Positions 28,653-35,473 of a stretch of 64,000 nt of DNA are shown piece after piece (within the stretch, counting starts at the first letter, position 1; each line of letters begins with the position of its first letter). Both the position numbers and the translations under genes were made by a program. Below the pieces are notes generated by a model. The model ran no database searches, was not told the origin of the DNA, and saw only the letters and a list, made by a program, of their open reading frames with translations. Origin of the DNA: an uncultured Collinsella sp. (GTDB lineage: Bacteria; Actinomycetota; Coriobacteriia; Coriobacteriales; Coriobacteriaceae); assembly GCA_902493145.1 (NCBI GenBank), contig CABUOA010000008.1, positions 1-64,000 on the forward strand. Reading direction: 5' to 3'.

Positions 28653-29093
28653 CTATCGGGCGTGGGCGTTCTCGTAGGCCTCTTTAATCTCTGCCGGCAA
28701 ACCGTCGGGAATCATGGCCCTCAGCTCGGCCTCGTCTTCGCCTTGATTCAGCTGCCCGTAGAACCAACATTTGTACTTCAACATATCCAGCGCACGGTTC
28801 ATGTTTGCGATCTCCGACTCCATGTGGGCCCTTTGCTCCTCGAACATGGCCTTGCGTTTGGGGTATGTTGAGGGACCCTCCGCGCACCATTCCATGAACA
28901 GCCGGATGTCCTTGATCTCCATCCCCGCCTTCTTCAGGCATTCGATGACCCGAAGCGCCTCGAGCTCCGCATCGCCGAACCGGCGAATGCCGGACGCCCG
29001 CTCCAGCCCCGGGAACAATCCCTGCTTGTCGTAATATCGCAGCGTTGAAGCAGGCAAGCCGAACATCTCCGACACCTGTCCGATTGTGTACAT
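28653..29093 (-). CDS. MerR-family transcriptional regulator
   Basis: 146 residues. N-terminal winged helix MYTIGQVSEMFGLPASTLRY YDKQGLFPG, then SGIRRFGDAELEALRVIECLKKAGM, then a long dimer helix (about 80-115). A C-terminal effector part includes KCWFYGQL; there is no metal-binding cysteine set, so a redox or organic inducer is more likely than a metal. It is divergent from the flavin reductase operon at 29198, across a gap holding a MerR-type dyad, and should activate that operon by DNA untwisting. Similar regulators control aldehyde or quinone stress genes. Confidence 0.9.
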   Translation of the reverse strand: MYTIGQVSEMFGLPASTLRYYDKQGLFPGLERASGIRRFGDAELEALRVIECLKKAGMEIKDIRLFMEWCAEGPSTYPKRKAMFEEQRAHMESEIANMNRALDMLKYKCWFYGQLNQGEDEAELRAMIPDGLPAEIKEAYENAHAR

Positions 29094-29124
29094 GGCTCCT
29101 CCGAATAAATCTCAAATTCATTCC

Positions 29125-29155
29125 TTGACCTAAAGTCAGGTTTAGGTATTACCTT
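29125..29155 (+). promoter_or_regulatory. MerR-type operator-promoter of the flavin reductase operon
   Basis: CCTAAA (29129-29134) and TTTAGG (29141-29146) form a dyad between a -35-like TTGACC (29125-29130) and -10-like TATTAC/TACCTT (29147-29155). A 16-19 bp spacer with a central dyad is the typical MerR arrangement. The start of the regulated gene is at 29198. Confidence 0.65.
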
Positions 29156-29197
29156 CATTCTCGTCAATAAAACAGAGAACGCAAGGGATGTTTCGTA

Positions 29198-29737
29198 ATG
29201 AGCAAAGAGGTTTTGATAGTTTCTTCCAGTCCACGAAAGAACGGCAATTCCGAGACGTTGGCGGATGCTTTCGCCAAAGGTGCGCAAGAAGCGGGCCACA
29301 GCGTGGAGACCGTGCACCTGCGCGAGAAGCAGCTCGGCTTCTGCAGGGGCTGCCTTGCCTGCCTAAAGCTGGGTCACTGCGTTATCCAAGACGATGCCGT
29401 GGAAATTGCCGCCAAGATGCACGACGCCGATGTTCTGGTGTTCGCAACGCCCGTCTACTACTACAGCGTCTGTGGCCAGCTCAAGACCATGCTCGACCGC
29501 GCCAACCCGCTATTTGGCTCCGATTATGCATTCAGCGAGGCGTATCTATTGGCAACGGCGGCGGAGGACGGGCGCTCAACCTTCGACGGCGCGAAAAAGG
29601 CAGTGCAGGGATGGGTTGACTGTTTCTCCCGTTGCACGCTTGTTGGTACGGTTTTCGCCGGCGGCGTAAACGGCGTGGGCGATATCGCCGGGCATCCTGC
29701 TCTGGAGCAGGCGCGGCGAATGGGCATGAGAGTCTAG
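29198..29737 (+). CDS. Flavodoxin-like NAD(P)H-dependent FMN reductase
   Basis: 179 residues. FMN phosphate loop SSSPRKNGNSETLADA (about 9-24), CRGCLACLK in the family cysteine position, and ATPVYYYSVCGQLKTMLDR for the flavin-binding strand. It transfers electrons from NAD(P)H to flavin and then to quinones, nitro or azo compounds or an iron-sulfur partner. First gene of a MerR-controlled operon with a CMD-cupin protein and an alpha/beta hydrolase. Another enzyme of the same family is at 37497. Confidence 0.88.
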   Translation: MSKEVLIVSSSPRKNGNSETLADAFAKGAQEAGHSVETVHLREKQLGFCRGCLACLKLGHCVIQDDAVEIAAKMHDADVLVFATPVYYYSVCGQLKTMLDRANPLFGSDYAFSEAYLLATAAEDGRSTFDGAKKAVQGWVDCFSRCTLVGTVFAGGVNGVGDIAGHPALEQARRMGMRV

Positions 29738-29798
29738 ACGCGGCTTAGCTGCACGGAAGCAGTTTTGCACTCAAAACCATCGACAGGAGGAATCAAAC

Positions 29799-30563
29799 AT
29801 GACGATTAAGCAGACGGCGGGCAGAGATGCCCTGGGGGACTTTGCCCCCAAATTTGCACAGCTCAATGACGATGTGCTGTTCGGCGAGGTGTGGAGCCGA
29901 GAAGACGGGCTTTCCCTTCGAGACCGCAGCGTAGTGACGGTGGTTGCCTTGATGGCACAGGGGCTGACGGACTCTTCGTTCCAATACCATCTGATGTCCG
30001 CAAAGAACAATGGCGTGACCAGGACGGAGATAGCGGAAATCCTTACGCATGCGGCGTTTTACGCGGGATGGCCCAAGGCGTGGGCGGCCTTTCGTATGGC
30101 GAAGGAGGTCTGGGCGGATGACGACGCCGCCGACGCAAGAACCAAGCATCAAAACGAGATGGCCTTTCCCATCGGTGCCCCCAACGACGCATTTGCGAAG
30201 TACTTTATCGGGCAAAGCTACCTCGCGCCCCTTTCCACCGAGCAGGTCGGCGTCTACAACGTGACGTTCGAGCCCGGCTGCCGCAACAACTGGCACGTCC
30301 ATCACGCCAAAAGCGGTGGCGGACAGATTCTCGTCTGCGTGGCTGGTCGAGGGTTTTACCAGGAATGGGGTAAACCGGCACAGGAGCTGTGCCCTGGCGA
30401 CGTGGTTAACATCGCCCCGGGTGTGAAACATTGGCACGGCGCGGCGCCCGATAGCTGGTTTTCTCATCTCGCGGTGGAGGTCCCGGGCGAGGAGGCCTCC
30501 AACGAGTGGTTGGAGCCCGTGGACGACGAGCAATACCTTAAAGCGTCTGACAAGAAGGCTTAA
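29799..30563 (+). CDS. Carboxymuconolactone decarboxylase-like and cupin two-domain protein
   Basis: 254 residues. The N-terminal domain (about 15-115) has the CMD/AhpD-like run SLRDRSVVTVVALMAQG and EIAEILTHAAFYAGWPKAW; it lacks the CxxC pair of AhpD. The C-terminal cupin (about 140-235) has WHVHHAKSGGGQILVCVAGR and PGDVVNIAPGVKHWHG, with the histidines of a metal site. Proteins of this two-domain type occur beside oxidoreductases and hydrolases in MerR-controlled stress operons. The stop is 3 bp before the next start. Substrate unknown. Confidence 0.88.
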   Translation: MTIKQTAGRDALGDFAPKFAQLNDDVLFGEVWSREDGLSLRDRSVVTVVALMAQGLTDSSFQYHLMSAKNNGVTRTEIAEILTHAAFYAGWPKAWAAFRMAKEVWADDDAADARTKHQNEMAFPIGAPNDAFAKYFIGQSYLAPLSTEQVGVYNVTFEPGCRNNWHVHHAKSGGGQILVCVAGRGFYQEWGKPAQELCPGDVVNIAPGVKHWHGAAPDSWFSHLAVEVPGEEASNEWLEPVDDEQYLKASDKKA

Positions 30564-30565
30564 GC

Positions 30566-31537
30566 ATGGAGCAGTTGAATCTGACGCAAGAGTGGGACAA
30601 GGTGTTCCCCAAAAGCGGCAAGGTCGAGCACAGCAAGGTGACCTTCCACAATCGATACGGCATCACGCTGGCGGCCGATGCCTACGTGCCGAAGAATGCG
30701 GAAGACAAACTGCCCGCCATCGCCATTAGCGGCCCGTTTGGCGCGGTGAAGGAGCAGTCATCCGGTCTGTACGCGCAGAAAATGGCGGAGCTGGGCTTTT
30801 TCGCAATTGCCTTTGACCCGTCCTATACCGGCGAGAGCGGCGGCACGCCCCGCTATGTAGCATCGCCGGACATCAACACCGAGGACTTCTGCGCAGCGGT
30901 GGATTTCCTCTCTGTGCAGGAAAGTGTTGACCCGGAGCGTATCGGCATCATCGGTATCTGCGGTTGGGGCGGCATGGCAGTCAATGCGGCGGCCATCGAC
31001 ACCCGTATCAAAGCTACCGCGGCTATGACCATGTACGATATGACTCGCGTGACCGCAAACGGCTATTTTGACGTCGAGGATTCCGAGCAGGCACGCTTTG
31101 AGAAGCGAAGAGCACTGAACGCGCAGCGCACCGAAGACTATAAAAACGGCAGCTACTCGCTTGCGGGCGGCGTAGTCGATCCGCTGCCGGAGGACGCGCC
31201 GCAGTTCGTGAAGGACTATTTCGCCTACTACAAGACTCCGCGTGGTTACCATCCCCGCAGCCTGAACTCCAACGGTGGTTGGAATGTGACGTCCTCGCTG
31301 TCGTTCCTGAATATGCCGATTTTGCAGTACGCCGGTGAGATTCGCTCTGCCGTGTTGCTAGTGCACGGCGAGAAGGCTCACTCCCGTTATTTCAGCGAAA
31401 CCGCGTACAGCAAGCTGACCGGAGACAATAAGGAGCTGCTCATTATCCCCGGTGCCAGCCACACCGACCTCTACGATCAGATGGACGTCATTCCGTTTGA
31501 AAAGCTGAAGGAATTCTTTGAGGAATATCTGAAATAA
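30566..31537 (+). CDS. Alpha/beta hydrolase with Cys at the nucleophile elbow (dienelactone hydrolase-like)
   Basis: 323 residues. Oxyanion strand AISGPFGAVKEQSSGLYAQ, FDPSYTGESGG, nucleophile elbow GIIGICGWGGMA where Cys replaces the usual Ser, and the late VLLVHGEKAHSRYFSE and IPGASHTDLYDQ carrying the acid and catalytic His. A Cys nucleophile occurs in dienelactone hydrolases and in this YcjY-like branch. Third gene of the MerR operon, 3 bp after the CMD-cupin gene. It probably cleaves a lactone or ester formed during detoxification. No terminator stands directly after it. Confidence 0.88.
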   Translation: MEQLNLTQEWDKVFPKSGKVEHSKVTFHNRYGITLAADAYVPKNAEDKLPAIAISGPFGAVKEQSSGLYAQKMAELGFFAIAFDPSYTGESGGTPRYVASPDINTEDFCAAVDFLSVQESVDPERIGIIGICGWGGMAVNAAAIDTRIKATAAMTMYDMTRVTANGYFDVEDSEQARFEKRRALNAQRTEDYKNGSYSLAGGVVDPLPEDAPQFVKDYFAYYKTPRGYHPRSLNSNGGWNVTSSLSFLNMPILQYAGEIRSAVLLVHGEKAHSRYFSETAYSKLTGDNKELLIIPGASHTDLYDQMDVIPFEKLKEFFEEYLK

Positions 31538-31946
31538 GGCGCACCTTGATTCAACACCAAGCCCCCAGCAACGATTCTTCCAGTCATGGTCACAGCATAC
31601 GGCTTCTGACCTGCTGAAACGCGCAGGGATAAAGTCGCTAGCTATGATTTCTTCCTCGAAATAGGTGAAGAGGGGCTGAAATAGCTAATTCACGTCCTCA
31701 GCCAAGATGTCTGCAACTTGCAATCCGACCTGTTTTGTCCTTGGGACAAAATGAAACTGCGGGCCTTCGATGCCGAGAAGTTTTCTGCGTTGCTCCACGT
31801 TTTATCCCAAACTCCTACGCGAAGACACACGGCGAGATTCGGTGGCAAGACACCTAAAGCCGACGACCCAACTGGAGTTGACTGGAATGGCACAACAATA
31901 AACGAGCGTGAAAGAGTGGGAATAGCTGATATTCGGCGATTTCAAG

Positions 31947-31984
31947 CTCCTGACCTGCATCGACAGGTCAGGAGTTTTTCTTTT
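31947..31984 (+). terminator. Rho-independent terminator
   Basis: CTCCTGACCTG (31947-31957) pairs perfectly with CAGGTCAGGAG (31964-31974), followed by TTTTTCTTTT. It is 410 bp after the hydrolase stop and may end that operon or an unrecognised small RNA. Confidence 0.85.
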
Positions 31985-31995
31985 GGCAGCCTCCG

Positions 31996-32068
31996 GGCAG
32001 CCTCCAGGCAACCCTTACGTCTTCATACCGCGATTCATGTCGCTCCTAATCAACATCCGCGATGCTTC
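31996..32068 (+). repeat. 73-bp diverged direct repeat, left copy
   Basis: Aligns without gaps to 37299-37371: 53 of 73 bases match and 16 of the 20 differences are transitions. The pair brackets the EcsC-DUF262 island of about 5.2 kb. Shared blocks include AACCCTTACG and GATGCTTC. Confidence 0.6.
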
Positions 32069-32132
32069 GCGAGCGCACAGCACGAATGTGGAAATAGGGA
32101 CGCACGAGCGTGGATTTTCGGACGCCTGATGA

Positions 32133-32206
32133 ATGAGAGTGGATAATCTCCCACATTAAGCCCCAAGCAAGGCTCAATGTGGGAGATTATCCACTCTCAT
32201 TTTTTC
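32133..32206. repeat. 25-bp perfect inverted repeat (extended stem about 32 bp) with T-tail
   Basis: Bases 32133-32157 are exactly complementary to 32176-32200, and the stem continues inward through TTAAGCC/GGCTCAA with one mismatch, leaving an 8-nt loop. TTTTTT follows. Such a long perfect stem exceeds ordinary terminators and suggests a mobile palindrome or a structured RNA. Confidence 0.7.
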
Positions 32207-32328
32207 GACATGTGCCGTGTTGGTAGCTCTGGTGTGCGCCGAGTGCGTGCGGCTAACGTCGCAAAATAGGGCTTTGTGCTGGCCGTTGTCGTAATAAGCC
32301 CTCACGTTGTCAAGGGGTTGGAAGGGGT

Positions 32329-32645
32329 CTAGGTGTTCAGCCGTGACGGCGGAGACATCGCGCCCATGCGCTTCATTAGTCTTATCGGATTTTCGAACTG
32401 TTTGCGGCGGTAGATGAGTGTGAGCAAATGCTAGCGAGCCTTTTCACCATGTCGCCGTTCTCGTCAACGAAGACGCTGGGTTCTTTGGCCAATGGGGCTC
32501 CTAATGGAAATAAATATAAAATAGCCGGGGAACTTTTCTGGCACTTGGAGGTAGCCAAAAGAGCCGTAAGTAACTATATGGTAATCGCCGACGGTGAACG
32601 TAAGGGGGGCGTGGGATGAAGTTGATAATCAAGGGTTCTTCTGCG
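32329..32645 (-). pseudogene. Degenerate minus-strand coding remnant
   Basis: Three minus-strand frames carry protein-like pieces in consecutive order: TVGDYHIVTYGSFGYLQVPE with EKFPGYFIFIS (about 32500-32640), then FVDENGDMVKRLA (32440-32475), then LTLIYRRKQFENPIRLMKRM ending at TAG 32329. Shifts and stops separate them. The pieces read like one decayed gene of at least 100 codons; the family is not recognised. It is about 170 bp upstream of the EcsC gene on the other strand. Confidence 0.35.
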
Positions 32646-32815
32646 GTGGCCACAAATCAGCAGGCAGCTAAAAGATAGGAGGTTCACTAGGCGTAAAATC
32701 TTTAGACTGTATGAACGAATTTCATTTCGCAGATACGCGTCTTCGGTTCATGGAGTGCCTCGCGATAATTTCTCACCCTATATAAGGCAGGCGGATATAC
32801 CGAGAAGGGAGAACC

Positions 32816-34015
32816 ATGGGAAAGAGCATTAATGATATGAAGATGCCTGACTTCGGGGATATGGCCAAGGGCATGGTGCAGGGGGCCGCGAACGGAGTGA
32901 AGAGGATTCATCAGGCTTTCGGCGGTGAATACGGGGATTCATTCGAGGGAAACGTCGTTGCTGAGAACGGCGAATATATCCTACCGGATCCGATAATTGA
33001 CGACCGCGAATGTGAAGAGATCGACTCCCTCGCCAAACGCTACGAGAAGATGACCTCTCCCGGTATTCTGGCAAAAGCCGGGAAGAAAGCCGATGAACTC
33101 ACGCCCGCTCCGGTCAAGGAGATTGCCGGTAAAGTTGGTGACATCGCCAGGGATACATTCGAGGATCTGACGGAGCAGGAGCTCATGGCGGCTGCCATCA
33201 AGAAGGCTGCCGATGGCTTCGGAGAGCTCGAGAAACAGGCGGCAAAGGCAAGCGTGAGCAAAGAACACGTCATACAGTGCGTCAACGCGGGAAAACAGGC
33301 ACAAAAGGTTTCGGATATTTCGCAAATCTGTCTGCTGCGCGCATATGACGTCGCTGCCGTCTCGGCCAAGGAGCGCCCGCAGCACATGGGAATCGCACTT
33401 GCCGAGGGCGGAGGAACGGGCGCTATCGGGTTCTGGGGTCTCCCTGCAAACATCGCGCTCAGCATGCTTGTCTATTTCAGGGCAGTCCAGTCAGTGGCCA
33501 TGTTCTATGGCTACGACGTCAAAGAAGACCCCGCAGAGCTCATCATTGCCAGCGAGGTGTTCCAAAGGGCGATGTCGCCGAGCCCCAAGGGGAACCCAGC
33601 TACTGATTATATCGGGAAGGTTCTCGTATATGCCGAGAGCGCGGCCGTGAAACAAGCCGCAAAGAAGGGCTGGACCGCGATGGTCGAGAAAGGTGGCGCC
33701 GCGCTCGCTATCGCCCAGATGCGCGCACTCGCCAACAAAGCAGCCCAAAAGGCTTTGGAGAACGGCGGCAAGAAGGCAATCGAGGCTGGCGTATTTAAGA
33801 AAACCCTTACTCAAATCGGTCAGAAGCTGACGCTGAAGAACGTCGGCAGACTTGTTCCCGTGGTGGGAGCGGGTTTCGGTGCCTTTTTTGATACAGCGCA
33901 AATGAACAGTATCCTAGACTTCGCCGACCTCTTCTACCACAAGCGTTTCATTGTCGAGAAGGAACAACGTGTGCAGAGGCTTACGGGAGAAACGACTGAG
34001 TTTGCAGAGAGTTAG
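32816..34015 (+). CDS. EcsC-family protein
   Basis: 399 residues. The EcsC pattern is clear: GGGTGAIGFWGLPANIALSM with the following helix LVYFRAVQSVAMFYGYDV (about 199-235) and the C-terminal glycine-rich helix RLVPVVGAGFGAFFDTAQM with DFADLFYHKRF (about 345-385). An N-terminal 190-residue part is charged and helical (LTEQELMAAAIKKAADGFGE). AGAAGGGAG precedes the ATG. EcsC proteins are membrane-associated and of unknown biochemistry, often found near mobile or defence genes. It is the only plus-strand gene in the island; the others face it on the minus strand. Confidence 0.85.
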   Translation: MGKSINDMKMPDFGDMAKGMVQGAANGVKRIHQAFGGEYGDSFEGNVVAENGEYILPDPIIDDRECEEIDSLAKRYEKMTSPGILAKAGKKADELTPAPVKEIAGKVGDIARDTFEDLTEQELMAAAIKKAADGFGELEKQAAKASVSKEHVIQCVNAGKQAQKVSDISQICLLRAYDVAAVSAKERPQHMGIALAEGGGTGAIGFWGLPANIALSMLVYFRAVQSVAMFYGYDVKEDPAELIIASEVFQRAMSPSPKGNPATDYIGKVLVYAESAAVKQAAKKGWTAMVEKGGAALAIAQMRALANKAAQKALENGGKKAIEAGVFKKTLTQIGQKLTLKNVGRLVPVVGAGFGAFFDTAQMNSILDFADLFYHKRFIVEKEQRVQRLTGETTEFAES

Positions 34016-34305
34016 AGTCGTCAACTAGATCTGTCGGGCGCAACTTCATGTGCCGAAACGTAATCAATCGGAAGCTATTTGGCTGCCCTCGGCCATGCGG
34101 CTCCCGCCTTACTCTATCTCGCCGTCAGGTACTCCGAGCTTATGTGACGTCCACCCGCATCATCGCGCTCGTGCACGTCTGCGTCGGGGGTGGAGGTCCT
34201 TGGCTCTTGGTTGACGAACAGTTTGTCAAACGTCATATCTGGCACCCCGGTTCAGTATTTAGATTTACATTCTATTGTCCATGCCCGCAGCCATTTTAGT
34301 CCCAG
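34016..34305. other. 290-bp gap between convergent EcsC and zinc-ribbon genes
   Basis: No gene, terminator with a T-run or known RNA was seen. A weak dyad TTGACGAAC/GTTTGTCAA lies near 34210-34228. Confidence 0.4.
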
Positions 34306-34833
34306 CTACGACCTCTTCGGAACCTGCGGCAGCCTGGCTCCGCAGGAAGAGCAGTACGACGCGTCGCCGGATGCCTTGACGCCGCAATAGGGGCAGAAAG
34401 ACGCGCGCACCTTGCGGCCTCCTGGCGTCCAGGTCCTAATTCCCCTGGCAATCAGGACTGCTACGCGCTCGGGGATACCCGAGTCTTCGTTTGAGCTCGC
34501 TACGGTGTAATCGCTTGTGAGGTGGCCCTTGTAGTCAAAGTCAATTACGAACTTCCATGAGCTGATGCCGCTGAGAGTGGCAACTGCTCCGTAGACTCTG
34601 TGCTCGACTACGGTAAGGGACTCAAGTCTTTTTACTGATCGTCGCGTACTGGCGACAATTTCCTCAAGCTCTTCTTGGGTCACATCGTCTCTGAAACTCT
34701 CGCTCGCACGGTCCCACTCGGCTTTTGCTTTGGCCTTTTCGAGTTCGACCTTCCGTTTCTCCTGTCTGTCGGATGCGAACACTACGATGCCAAGGAGAAT
34801 GAACATGGGCAAAAGTGACGTCAGCATATCCAT
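34306..34833 (-). CDS. Membrane-anchored zinc-ribbon protein of unknown function
   Basis: 175 residues. One N-terminal membrane anchor (MLTSLLPMFILLGIVVFASD, residues 3-22), a charged coiled-coil stretch (about 24-50), a central domain of about 80 residues with a strand pattern (SWKFVIDFDYKGHLTSDYTV), and a C-terminal zinc ribbon with CPYCGVKA and CSSCGARL. The ribbon faces the cytosol if the anchor is type II. GGGAGC precedes the ATG, and a DUF1294-like remnant stops 11 bp upstream. Part of the accessory island; role unknown. Confidence 0.7.
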   Translation of the reverse strand: MDMLTSLLPMFILLGIVVFASDRQEKRKVELEKAKAKAEWDRASESFRDDVTQEELEEIVASTRRSVKRLESLTVVEHRVYGAVATLSGISSWKFVIDFDYKGHLTSDYTVASSNEDSGIPERVAVLIARGIRTWTPGGRKVRASFCPYCGVKASGDASYCSSCGARLPQVPKRS

Positions 34834-34843
34834 TAAATGCTCC

Positions 34844-35032
34844 CTAAATAACTCCAGTGCTGCATGCGAGAAAAAACAATGTGATGCGTAAGATGATAAA
34901 GGCGGGCAGCCCCGCTGTGAAATACCACCTGAACGTCTCGTGGTGGGTGACGCACATCACGACGATGCTGCCAAGGGCTCCTTCTGCGAGTGTAAACCCT
35001 GCAAAATGGATTCGGAGAACTGGCGACAGTGG
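34844..35032 (-). pseudogene. DUF1294-like membrane protein remnant
   Basis: A 62-codon open stretch on the minus strand reads FTLAEGALGSIVVMCVTHHE and then TFRWYFTAGLPAFIILRITL, matching the plan of DUF1294 (first helix, H-K/E-T motif, GxP, second helix). No good start codon is present. In the same frame a TGA at 35035-35033 follows codons reading IEKSD, where the family has Trp, so a TGG to TGA change may have broken the gene. It ends 11 bp before the zinc-ribbon gene. It could still be translated as a short peptide from an internal ATG. Confidence 0.45.
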
Positions 35033-35119
35033 TCAATCACTCTTTTCGATGGAGACTGCCTCTGGATTTACTGCTGACGCTAGTGGCGGCCACGGTCCAA
35101 GTGTATTCGGAGTCGCTGA

Positions 35120-35464
35120 CTACCTTTCGTCGAGCTCCTTCAGCCGGGAGAGGCAGCGGTCCAGAAACCCGCTCCTAGCTTGCGCGGCAAGGAGTCCGTC
35201 GCAGAAGCGGTCGCCACGAACGCACCACGTGATGCATGCACGTATCAGGTCAATGTCCCCATGGTCGATGTCGCAGCTGTCTATACCTTCCGAGGTGTCG
35301 ATGCTATGGCGTTCAAGCGTCTCGAAGTAGCCGGTGTCCGCGAACCCGTCCAGTTCATAGAAATCGTCGACGAAATCCTCGAGTCCGAACGTCCCGCTCC
35401 CAAACTCGACATTCATGTTTCTGTCCGCCAGCTTGCCAGCGTACTTGGTTAGTCTTTCGAACAT
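35120..35464 (-). CDS. DUF6508-like small protein
   Basis: 114 residues, acidic. The run CDIDHGDIDLIRACITWCVRGDRFCDGLL is split here as CDIDHGDIDLIRAC and ITWCVRGDRFCDG (about 63-90), a pattern I associate with DUF6508 proteins. It has no membrane segment. It lies 9 bp downstream of the DUF262 gene on the same strand, so the two are almost certainly co-transcribed. Its acidity and position suggest an inhibitor or partner of the DUF262 nuclease; this is inference. Confidence 0.65.
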   Translation of the reverse strand: MFERLTKYAGKLADRNMNVEFGSGTFGLEDFVDDFYELDGFADTGYFETLERHSIDTSEGIDSCDIDHGDIDLIRACITWCVRGDRFCDGLLAAQARSGFLDRCLSRLKELDER

Positions 35465-35473
35465 GTTCGCTCC

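Larger units (their letters stand above)
31538..32815. other. 1.3-kb non-coding/degenerate region at the left edge of the accessory island
   Basis: No intact gene is supported. It holds a TTTTGTCC-TTG-GGACAAAA palindrome (31733-31751), a strong terminator (31947-31984), a 73-bp diverged direct repeat (31996-32068), a very long perfect hairpin (32133-32200) and broken minus-strand coding sequence (32329-32645). A short frame at 32616-32678 with AGGGGGG upstream encodes 20 residues (MKLIIKGSSAVATNQQAAKR), which may be a leader or a fragment. The EcsC gene promoter must lie in the last 140 bp. Confidence 0.5.

Noticed and set aside
26815..28653. A 612-codon minus-strand frame opposite guaA
   Set aside because: Antisense shadow of guaA; it also crosses the guaA terminator.
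31718..32146. A 142-codon plus-strand frame in the island edge
   Set aside because: It runs through a terminator (31947-31984) and the 73-bp repeat, has no ribosome site and no recognisable domain.
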